Assembly (NCBI GenBank): GCA_031287585.1
Contig: JAITST010000540.1
Coordinates: 1 to 13,005, forward strand
Direction: 5' to 3'
DNA length: 13,005 bases
Origin: Planctomycetaceae bacterium
GTDB taxonomy: Bacteria; Planctomycetota; Planctomycetia; Pirellulales; Thermoguttaceae
Every line of letters starts with the position of its first letter. The first letter of the stretch is position 1. A program made the translations under genes and the position numbers. The notes beneath the pieces were generated by a model that was not told the origin of the DNA, ran no database searches, and worked only from the letters and a program-made list of their open reading frames with translations. Of this stretch, positions 6,634-13,005 are shown one piece after another.

Positions 6634-9600
6634 TCAACGCTCAAAAAAATATCCCGGCACCTTAATTTCATAACGAAATTCTCCGGGTTGTGTTGTTAAG
6701 GTTGGGCAGAGATAGTGGTGGTAACTGTGTCCCTGTTGTACTATTGGTACATCCCGCAATTTTTTTCCTTGTTCGTCGAATGATGTTACCCATACATTAG
6801 AAAGTTTTGCTAATAACACTATATCCGTTTCAGGTTCGCCGGGCAGCGGTGTGATGTTTATTGTTTTGCCGTCTTCGGAGAACTCGGCGCGGATTGCTCC
6901 TTTGGTTTTCATTATGTTGATTGTGTCCTGTTTACTCAACTCTACCGTTGCCAGCTCTGCTTGCGGTATAAAACGTTTTTGCAACTCGCGGTTTTCAGCG
7001 TTGTTTTGTTCCGCTTCACGGATTGTTATGTTTGTCACCTTACCTTCGTTGTTCCGTTCTACATTCATCATTCCAATCGAGTAACGATAATTACCTGCGT
7101 CGTAACCCAACAATTCCGCGCGGCGCCCATTCGCACCTTCACGATACAAACCAACCACCAGATGATAATCGCCCGCCGGTAACGAGTCGGGAATAGTTGC
7201 CTGACGCATTAGCGTTGTCACCTTACCGTTCCACTTCGACGTTGGTATCGCCGTCTCGCCGCCGCCTAGCACTGCGTCAACCTGTCGATGAGGCCAACCC
7301 AAATCTTGCGTTACACAGTGCATAAACAATTTGTAATCGCTAGGATTTCCGTCCGCGTCCTGCGTTCCGCGATGAGCGTCCCAATCAACCGTACACGAAA
7401 ACTTGCCGTCACCATCGTATTTGAACGAGTTCAGCGACGGACAAATCGGCTGCACTCCGCCGTACATTTTTTGACGACCGTTTACATATATTGACTTCGT
7501 TCGCGTATCCGTTTGTTGGTTCGTCTGCCCTGTTGTGACAAAATTCTCACGGCACATTTCAAACAACACGCCGCCGCTGTCCTTGTATATTCCCGCCTCA
7601 CCAAACGTTCCGCTCGCGTAAAAACCGTACAGCGGCAACGTATGTTTGTCGTCAATCTTCCAGTCGTCAATACCGCGATTAACATAAATCGTCGTCACAC
7701 CGCCGTTCACTTTTCTGTTTGATTTCCAAACGATTCGCTGACGATGAATGTTACCGCCGACAAACTCAACACTCTCAACTTCAGCGTCCGCCAACTCACG
7801 CACCAACGGCTGCAACAAATAATACTTACGAACCGCACCGCGATACGCCGCCCCCAAATCAACTTGCGCCGGATGCCCCGTCAACACTTCCGCGGTAATG
7901 TAATCGTCGCTCTCGATACCGTGCAACATCCGCCCGCGTCCCGCTTCGTAACGATTACTGTAACCAACACCGTGTAGCGAAAACGCCGTATGATTAACCG
8001 CGTCGAACCACGCTACACGTTCCCAATCGTCGCAGTCAATTCGCAATCTGCATTCGCCCTCACCGTTCGAGATATAGAAAAACTGACAATCGCTGCCGTC
8101 GAGATGACCCGCAAGAAAATCTTGCCCCGCTTCGCTGATTGTCACCGCGTTAAAGTTACTTCGCAACTTTTCAGTTTGACGGTCTCGCGAAACCGCCGTC
8201 AGACGATTTCGTATCGTGTCGAACGTTTCGTTCCAATGTTGTAACGTTTCCGTTCGCGAGTGCAGGTTACTTTGACGGTCATAATAATCAAACGGAGGCA
8301 TCGCGGCGAACACGTCAACGAAGTAACACGTGAGCGGCAATTCGCCGAGTATCGCGTCGAGATTGCGATTCAGAATCGGTTCAATCGCGTCGGGACGAAA
8401 CTGATAACTCTGCGCGTCGTTATAATAGTGCATCCACGCCCGGCGCGGCTGTCCGCTGTTGTCGAACGTAATCTTGTCGTAATCGTAACCGGATGCGTCG
8501 GGATAATAGTCAATGTAGTTGTCGTGCAAACCGTATAAAATGCCCGCCCCTTCGCACAACTCAACCGACTTGCGAATCTCCGTCGCCGTACCGAGTGACG
8601 GATTGGGATACCAAATGTCGGGCAAACGATTGTCGTAACCGTAACGTTGCCACGAATGAATCACAAACAGCGAGTCATTCAAACCGTAACGAATCGCGTT
8701 CTCTACGATATTTGTATGTGACGCGAAATTACCGCCCCAGATGTCGAAGCACATTCGTCCCGCTTTCGTTTTAACTCCGGCAGCCGGTTTGAGCGGATTG
8801 ATTGCGCGATAACGAACCGCACAATCAAACGCGCCGCTAGTACCGGGCAACAACGTAAGACGCGTACCCGGATGAACGCCGAGAGTTGAGACGGACGCTT
8901 GCGGATTGACTCGTATGTCGCTCGGCGGTGTTGTTGTCGCCATCAACATTGAGATACCGTTATCGTAATCAGTCGCGATATGCGACGTAGAAAGTTGTTG
9001 ACCGCCCGCGTTAATCGTGAACGGCTTCTGCGGTTTGACTATGCAAAAACCGTGACCGAAGAACACTCGTTCGATTTTCGCGTCAACTGCTTCACCGAGT
9101 TCGATGTCTGTTATCCAATCGGGTTCTGAACAGTCGATTGATATTTGTAACGCGCCTTTGTTGTCTTGTAACGAGTAAAACATTGTCGCCTTCTCGCCGT
9201 TGATTCCGATTTCCTGCGCCCATTCGTGAGCGGCTTGTACCGGCTGCGTTACTACCCGCTTTGTTTCGGGACGCGGCGGCAAACCGGCGTTGTTTGTTGA
9301 TGCCGCCGCGCGTTTATCAATCCACTTACCGGACGATATTATAGACGGCGATTGTCCGAGCGGCGTACCTTTGATTTTGACTTTGATACCGTTATACGTG
9401 ATTGTTTTACCGGCGGACATAATTTGTATAACGCCGTCGAGAAAACCGTTATCACCAAACGCAACTACCGCCCGCGTTTCGTTTCCGGCAAGCGGAAAGA
9501 GAAACACGCTGTCAGAATGTTCACCGGTCTTGCTTGTGTCAACACTCTCGCAGACGGCGACGAGTTTGTCGATAGAACGTTTCGGCGACTGCATAACTTC

Positions 9601-10689
9601 GTCAACTGTTTGTCCAACGAAAAACGTTGGTGAGCCAAGAAAACAACCATCGCAGGTAGTATCACGTTTTGCGCCGGGGTCGGCAACGATGTGGAATGTC
9701 ACCTCTTTACCAGCGAAAGCGGAAATGTCAGCGGCAAACGGTACCCAAGTTTTCGAGGCGGTAGAAATTTCACCGCAAACGGTCGTCTTGCCGTTATCGA
9801 TAACTATCACTTTGAACGTAACGCCATCGCTATTCGGCTCGGACGGCGCAGTATCACGAATAGCCGCGAACGCACTAAACGTAATCGGTTTTGAAGACGG
9901 CAAGTGAACACGGTATTCAAGTCCGATAGTACCGGCACCGGTAGCGTAGGGCGGGTGAAACTCAATCGCAGGTCGAGTCTCGCCGCGAAAACGGGAATCG
10001 AAATGAAGATTTGCCTTTGTAACAGGTTCGTTGCCAGTCCAACCAACGGGAAGATAATTGTATTTCTCGGTGTTGTTGTTACGTTCTTTGTCAATAGTCC
10101 AAAACGCTCGGTAATTTTTCTGCGAGTCGAAGACCAGTCCGCCGTGTTCGGGAACATTAACAACCGGCAACTCCGTTGCGGAAGAAATAAGTTTTCCAAA
10201 CAAAGGATTGTAATTAAACCATTGAGGATTTGGTGAAATAGTAGAAAGAAAAGGTTGTACAACATCGAGTTGTTTTTCAACACCGCCGTCGTCCCATTGT
10301 ACAAGTAAACGAACCGGATAATGAGCGTTGAGCGTACCATGTTTACCGACAACCGCAACATCAATTCGTTGCTCACCATTAGCCGCAACCAAAACTTCGC
10401 GGGTCAAAGTATCACGTTCAGACTGCGGAGCGTCAACAAACTCAATAGTCTCGATGGTAGAAAAAGTGAGTTTGAGTTTAAGCGGAGAAGCACCGGAATT
10501 TTTAATTGTAGTAACAAGCGTAATCGGAGTATCAAGCAGCGTCATAACAGGCGGCTTCTCAATAACAACAGAAATAACACCATTCTCCGCTCGGTCACAA
10601 ATAAAACTAAACGAACTACCACAAGTAAAGGCGGCAGCAATAACAAACAGCAGACGAAACAAAAATTGAAAACGAACAATGGAAAACAT
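6634..10689 (-). CDS. Large secreted glycoside hydrolase-like protein (1351 residues)
   Basis: A signal peptide covers about residues 1-29 (FLFRLLFVIAAAFTCGSSF). Residues about 40-145 look like a beta-sandwich. About 160-360 form a jelly-roll with a pattern like NPCBM or CBM51 carbohydrate-binding modules (SDGVTFKVIVIDNG at 287-300, WVPFAADISAFAGKEVTFHI at 315-334). About 480-640 are more beta structure. From about 645 a barrel-like catalytic domain begins (CFDIWGGNF, HSWQRYGYDNRLPDIWYP, GLHDNYIDYYP). CYFVDVFAA puts Asp792 at the end of a strand, and ISEAGQD puts Glu853 about 60 residues on. Known GH101 endo-alpha-N-acetylgalactosaminidases have a YVDVWGN nucleophile and a downstream Glu, so a GH101- or GH129-like enzyme is my inference; overall similarity is weak. 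Further beta domains finish the protein. It may attack O-linked or mucin-type glycans. No Shine-Dalgarno sequence is evident before the ATG. Confidence 0.75.
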   Translation of the reverse strand: MFSIVRFQFLFRLLFVIAAAFTCGSSFSFICDRAENGVISVVIEKPPVMTLLDTPITLVTTIKNSGASPLKLKLTFSTIETIEFVDAPQSERDTLTREVLVAANGEQRIDVAVVGKHGTLNAHYPVRLLVQWDDGGVEKQLDVVQPFLSTISPNPQWFNYNPLFGKLISSATELPVVNVPEHGGLVFDSQKNYRAFWTIDKERNNNTEKYNYLPVGWTGNEPVTKANLHFDSRFRGETRPAIEFHPPYATGAGTIGLEYRVHLPSSKPITFSAFAAIRDTAPSEPNSDGVTFKVIVIDNGKTTVCGEISTASKTWVPFAADISAFAGKEVTFHIVADPGAKRDTTCDGCFLGSPTFFVGQTVDEVMQSPKRSIDKLVAVCESVDTSKTGEHSDSVFLFPLAGNETRAVVAFGDNGFLDGVIQIMSAGKTITYNGIKVKIKGTPLGQSPSIISSGKWIDKRAAASTNNAGLPPRPETKRVVTQPVQAAHEWAQEIGINGEKATMFYSLQDNKGALQISIDCSEPDWITDIELGEAVDAKIERVFFGHGFCIVKPQKPFTINAGGQQLSTSHIATDYDNGISMLMATTTPPSDIRVNPQASVSTLGVHPGTRLTLLPGTSGAFDCAVRYRAINPLKPAAGVKTKAGRMCFDIWGGNFASHTNIVENAIRYGLNDSLFVIHSWQRYGYDNRLPDIWYPNPSLGTATEIRKSVELCEGAGILYGLHDNYIDYYPDASGYDYDKITFDNSGQPRRAWMHYYNDAQSYQFRPDAIEPILNRNLDAILGELPLTCYFVDVFAAMPPFDYYDRQSNLHSRTETLQHWNETFDTIRNRLTAVSRDRQTEKLRSNFNAVTISEAGQDFLAGHLDGSDCQFFYISNGEGECRLRIDCDDWERVAWFDAVNHTAFSLHGVGYSNRYEAGRGRMLHGIESDDYITAEVLTGHPAQVDLGAAYRGAVRKYYLLQPLVRELADAEVESVEFVGGNIHRQRIVWKSNRKVNGGVTTIYVNRGIDDWKIDDKHTLPLYGFYASGTFGEAGIYKDSGGVLFEMCRENFVTTGQTNQQTDTRTKSIYVNGRQKMYGGVQPICPSLNSFKYDGDGKFSCTVDWDAHRGTQDADGNPSDYKLFMHCVTQDLGWPHRQVDAVLGGGETAIPTSKWNGKVTTLMRQATIPDSLPAGDYHLVVGLYREGANGRRAELLGYDAGNYRYSIGMMNVERNNEGKVTNITIREAEQNNAENRELQKRFIPQAELATVELSKQDTINIMKTKGAIRAEFSEDGKTINITPLPGEPETDIVLLAKLSNVWVTSFDEQGKKLRDVPIVQQGHSYHHYLCPTLTTQPGEFRYEIKVPGYFFER

Positions 10690-10788
10690 AATAATTTTCT
10701 GGTAAGATAACAGAGGTTATAAAAAGACAACATGTATAAATGTAAAACATTACACTACAAATTGCAATAGAGACATCAAGCAGGCGGT

Positions 10789-10894
10789 CAGGGGGATTTT
10801 AGATTTTCGATTTTAGATTTTAGATTTTGTTTTAATACCCAAATTCCAAATCTAAAATCTGCAATCTAAAATCTAAAATCTAAAATCCCCCCTG
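10789..10894. repeat. Inverted repeat built from GATTTTA heptads
   Basis: The left arm has CAGGGG then five tandem heptads, GATTTTA or one-base variants (10795-10829). After about 16 bases the right arm carries six complementary heptads, TAAAATC or variants (10846-10887), then CCCCC and TG. The arms are related as inverted copies with one extra heptad on the right, so single strands can fold into a long AT-rich hairpin capped at its base by a G/C run. Tandem heptads of very similar sequence are known in cyanobacterial intergenic regions. The unit is too short and has no spacers, so this is not a CRISPR array. Confidence 0.85.
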
Positions 10895-10917
10895 CTTCCC
10901 GTTTTTCTCTCCCCGCC

Positions 10918-10945
10918 TTGCGTTGTCGGCTTGTTATGGTACAAT
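10918..10945 (+). promoter_or_regulatory. Promoter of the gap gene
   Basis: TTGCGT (10918-10923), a 16-base spacer and TACAAT (10940-10945) lie about 90 bases before the gap start codon. Both boxes are near consensus, giving a leader of about 85 bases. Confidence 0.6.
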
Positions 10946-11035
10946 GATTATTCATGTAATGTAACGCTGCGCGGGATATGGTTTCCCGTTGTATGCTATG
11001 ATTTTTGTTTAACCTTTTTGAGAAGGAGTTGAGTT

Positions 11036-12040
11036 GTGGCTATTAAAGTAGGTATCAATGGTTTTGGTCGCATTGGTCGATTGGTTTTCCGTGCTGCTGT
11101 TGAAGAGCGGAATGACATTGAAATCGTAGGAATCAACGATTTGATTGACGTTGATTATATGGTTTATATGCTCAAATACGACAGCGTTCACGGTCAGTTC
11201 AAGGGTACGGCTGAATCAAAGGACGGGAAACTTGTTGTCAACGGTAAGGCGATTCGCGTTACCAGTGAAAAAGACCCCGCTAACTTGAAGTGGAACGAAG
11301 TCGGTGCTGAGTATGTCGTTGAATCGACCGGCTTGTTCCTGTCGAAAGACAAAGCGGAAGCACATATCAATGCTGGTGCGAAGCGTGTTGTTATGTCCGC
11401 CCCGTCGAAGGACGACACGCCGATGTTCGTTTGCGGTGTGAATCATAAGACGTATGCCGGTCAGGCAATCGTGTCGAACGCGTCTTGCACGACGAATTGT
11501 CTTGCACCGCTCGCGAAAGTTGTTAATGACAATTTCAAGATAATCGAAGGTTTGATGACAACTGTTCACGCGACAACGGCAACACAGAAAACAGTTGACG
11601 GACCGTCGCAGAAGGACTGGCGCGGCGGACGCGCGGCAGGCGGGAACATTATCCCGTCCAGCACAGGTGCGGCAAAGGCCGTCGGCAAAGTCATTCCCGA
11701 ACTCAACGGCAAACTGACCGGTATGTCGTTGCGTGTTCCAACACTCGACGTTTCAGTGGTTGACTTGACGTGCCGTATCGAAAAGGGGGCGACGTATGAC
11801 GAAATCAAAGCCGCAGTTAAGAAAGCGTCCGAAGGCGAACTGAAAGGCATTCTCGGTTATACGGAAGACGATGTTGTTTCGACGGATTTCGTACACGAGA
11901 AACGTACATCGGTATTCGACGCGAAAGCCGGTATAGCATTGAACGCGAATTTCGTCAAATTGGTTGCGTGGTACGATAATGAGTGGGGCTATTCAAACAA
12001 AGTCCTTGAACTCATTGCTCACATGGCGACTGTGAAATAG
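11036..12040 (+). CDS. gap: Type I glyceraldehyde-3-phosphate dehydrogenase
   Basis: This enzyme of glycolysis and gluconeogenesis oxidises glyceraldehyde 3-phosphate with phosphate and NAD to 1,3-bisphosphoglycerate in the cytosol. The 334 residues match the full family length. The NAD site is INGFGRIGR at 7-15, with Asp35 in GINDLID, a residue that favours NAD over NADP. The active site SNASCTTNCLAP places the catalytic Cys at 151, with His178 in TTVHATT as the base. DWRGGRAA and IIPSSTGAAKAVGKVIPEL follow, then WYDNEWGYSNKV near the end. The start is GTG 11036-11038, supported by AAGGAG at 11023-11028 with seven bases between. It is a single-gene unit with its own promoter and terminator; no pgk or tpi gene is next to it, unlike the gap operons of many bacteria. 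Confidence 0.97.
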   Translation: MAIKVGINGFGRIGRLVFRAAVEERNDIEIVGINDLIDVDYMVYMLKYDSVHGQFKGTAESKDGKLVVNGKAIRVTSEKDPANLKWNEVGAEYVVESTGLFLSKDKAEAHINAGAKRVVMSAPSKDDTPMFVCGVNHKTYAGQAIVSNASCTTNCLAPLAKVVNDNFKIIEGLMTTVHATTATQKTVDGPSQKDWRGGRAAGGNIIPSSTGAAKAVGKVIPELNGKLTGMSLRVPTLDVSVVDLTCRIEKGATYDEIKAAVKKASEGELKGILGYTEDDVVSTDFVHEKRTSVFDAKAGIALNANFVKLVAWYDNEWGYSNKVLELIAHMATVK

Positions 12041-12067
12041 TTTGTTGTTGACTATGATTAAAAATTG

Positions 12068-12107
12068 ACACCGGTTGCCGTCGGTTGAATCGACGGCAAC
12101 ACGGTGT
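12068..12107 (+). terminator. Strong terminator of gap
   Basis: ACACCG plus GTTGCCGTCG pair with CGACGGCAAC plus CGGTGT, leaving a single bulged A (12101) and a seven-base loop GTTGAAT. The 16-pair stem is followed by TTGTTTGTG, a T-rich tract. It lies 28 bases after the gap stop codon. The core GTCGGTTGAA is shared with the palindrome at 396-411. Confidence 0.85.
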
Positions 12108-12118
12108 TTGTTTGTGTT

Positions 12119-12136
12119 CGTCAGTTTTAACTGACG
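12119..12136. repeat. Palindrome CGTCAGTTTTAACTGACG
   Basis: This is a perfect palindrome of 18 bases just after the gap terminator and about 60 bases before the next gene. It has the same plan as the palindrome at 396-411 (GTC-R-GTT…AAC-Y-GAC). It may be a repeat family member or an operator for the downstream gene. Confidence 0.5.
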
Positions 12137-12197
12137 GGCGATGGTTGTTTTTATCTGTGTTTCCTATAACTTCTGCATTTTTTACGGAGAAAAATCT

Positions 12198-13005
12198 ATG
12201 TCAAAAAAAATTCTTACTACATTATTGTTACTAACGTTTGTAACGTTATCGTCATCGTTGTACTCACAACAGCCCCAATCGGATGAGCGTGTCGAACGCC
12301 GTGTAGAACGCGAAAACGGGCGTGGACAGAATCTGGCTAAAATGCCATCGGGAACGGTCACGGTTTTGGGACGCAGTTTTGTTAAGTCGGCATCAAGCGG
12401 CACTGCGGCTATCGCACCGTTTCTTGCGTCGGTACGTGACAAACGTGTTCGCGACGACCTTGGTTTAAGTCAGGAGCAGGTTGACAAAATCAAGGCGGTT
12501 CAAGACGATATGAATGGTAATACGTTGATGAAGACTGCCAAGTTCGCGATGAGGATTAACAATGCCGACGATAAAACGAAGGCGGAGATGGAGAAGGAAA
12601 TTCTCGACGACATCAAAGGTTTTGAGAAACGGATTTTGGCGGTCGCTACGCCGGAACAACTGAACAAATCGCGGACGTTGGTTTTCCAAACGTTGGGCGG
12701 ACTTGATTCGCCGTTCGGAAATGTTGACACGTTTACGGCGTTGAATCTTTCTGACGAACAGAAGGAAAAGGCGAAGTCGGCGATTGACAGGATGGAAAAG
12801 GATCGTTTGGAATTGCTGGAAGACGGACTGAAAATCGCGGAGCGGGCTATGGCTGCGGGCGGACCGAATATGTCGCAGGAAGACCGCGACAAGTTCGAGA
12901 AGGAAATACGGCTGCTTGAAACGCGGGTGTATGAATCGGGGAAAAGAGTTGGTGACGTGGTTCGACCAATTTTGACAGAAGAGCAAAAAACGTTGGCAAT
13001 ACGTC
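12198..13005 (+). CDS. Secreted helical protein with LTxxQ-like motifs (3' end missing)
   Basis: The frame is open from ATG 12198 to the right edge, giving 269 residues of an incomplete protein. A signal peptide covers residues 1-23 (KILTTLLLLTFVTLSSSLYSQ). The mature part is charged and mostly alpha-helical. It carries three phrases resembling the LTxxQ motif of Spy/CpxP periplasmic proteins: LGLSQEQVDKI (88-98), LNLSDEQKEKA (182-192) and PILTEEQKTLA (257-267), each leading into a long helix. Many Planctomycetota have secreted proteins of this style; a binding or chaperone-like role is possible but unproven. GGAG at 12186-12189 supports the start. The promoter is unclear: TTGTTT and TATAAC upstream are spaced too closely. 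Because no stop is present, total length is unknown. Confidence 0.8.
   Translation, partial: MSKKILTTLLLLTFVTLSSSLYSQQPQSDERVERRVERENGRGQNLAKMPSGTVTVLGRSFVKSASSGTAAIAPFLASVRDKRVRDDLGLSQEQVDKIKAVQDDMNGNTLMKTAKFAMRINNADDKTKAEMEKEILDDIKGFEKRILAVATPEQLNKSRTLVFQTLGGLDSPFGNVDTFTALNLSDEQKEKAKSAIDRMEKDRLELLEDGLKIAERAMAAGGPNMSQEDRDKFEKEIRLLETRVYESGKRVGDVVRPILTEEQKTLAIR

Larger units (their letters stand above)
10690..11035. other. Divergent spacer with heptad hairpin and gap promoter
   Basis: No gene was found in these 346 bases. They hold a large inverted repeat made of heptads (10789-10894), a promoter toward gap (10918-10945) and a small hairpin (CGGGA…TCCCG near 10972-10988) in the gap leader. 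No convincing promoter for the minus-strand gene was found; candidates such as TTGTCT with a 15-base spacer to TATCTT are weak. Confidence 0.6.

Noticed and set aside
9290..9907. Plus-strand open frame of 205 codons opposite the large secreted protein
   Set aside because: It is fully antisense to a well-supported gene, lacks a ribosome site and its composition mirrors the codons of the opposite strand.
9807..10388. Minus-strand open frame of 193 codons in another frame of the large gene
   Set aside because: It overlaps the real frame on the same strand and has no protein-like domain.
10795..10887. Possible CRISPR-like repeat array
   Set aside because: The units are seven bases, tandem without spacers and arranged as inverted arms, with no cas genes nearby.
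10946..11035. Possible riboswitch in the gap leader
   Set aside because: The leader is under 100 bases with only one small hairpin; no known aptamer pattern was recognised.
12182..12986. Minus-strand open frames opposite the secreted helical protein
   Set aside because: The plus-strand frame has a signal peptide, a Shine-Dalgarno sequence and repeated LTxxQ-like motifs; the opposite frames are its shadows.

Overview
The window looks like a chromosomal stretch of a moderate-GC, free-living or gut-associated member of the Planctomycetota. This is an inference from gene style: a Tat-exported Gfo/Idh/MocA oxidoreductase, a very large secreted carbohydrate-active protein, a secreted helical protein with LTxxQ-like motifs, small two-helix membrane proteins and many lone genes with wide spacers. 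No rRNA, tRNA, phage, transposase or CRISPR locus was seen.

Layout. Positions 1-381 hold the 3' end of a TPR-like gene. A spacer with palindromes leads to a Tat-signal oxidoreductase (642-1943). A two-helix membrane protein follows (2050-2670), with a probable frameshifted tail to 2869. A secreted cupin protein resembling D-lyxose isomerases lies on the minus strand (2887-3660) and meets its neighbour at a convergent terminator hairpin. Divergent promoters in 3661-3980 serve the cupin gene and a plus-strand cluster: a CPBP intramembrane protease (3981-4694), a GT-A-type glycosyltransferase (4805-5533) and three small membrane proteins (5555-5917, 6101-6325, 6350-6532). The first of these three has a possible frameshifted tail. 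A hairpin at 6595-6615 separates this cluster from a 1351-residue secreted protein on the minus strand (6634-10689), whose central barrel has a catalytic-looking Asp/Glu pair like that of GH101-type glycosidases.

The divergent spacer 10690-11035 holds a roughly 106-base inverted repeat built of heptads (GATTTTA and its complement) and a gap promoter. Type I glyceraldehyde-3-phosphate dehydrogenase (11036-12040) ends at a strong terminator. A secreted helical protein starts at 12198 and runs off the right edge.

How the genes fit together. The oxidoreductase, cupin isomerase-like protein and large glycosidase-like protein all carry export signals, which suits a glycan-degrading lifestyle. They have separate transcription signals, so nothing shows that they form one locus. 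No clear defence or other new multi-gene system was found. The items most worth checking are the heptad hairpin, the glycosidase-like protein, the two apparent frameshifts, the pair of tiny membrane proteins and a recurring GTCGGTTGAA palindrome.
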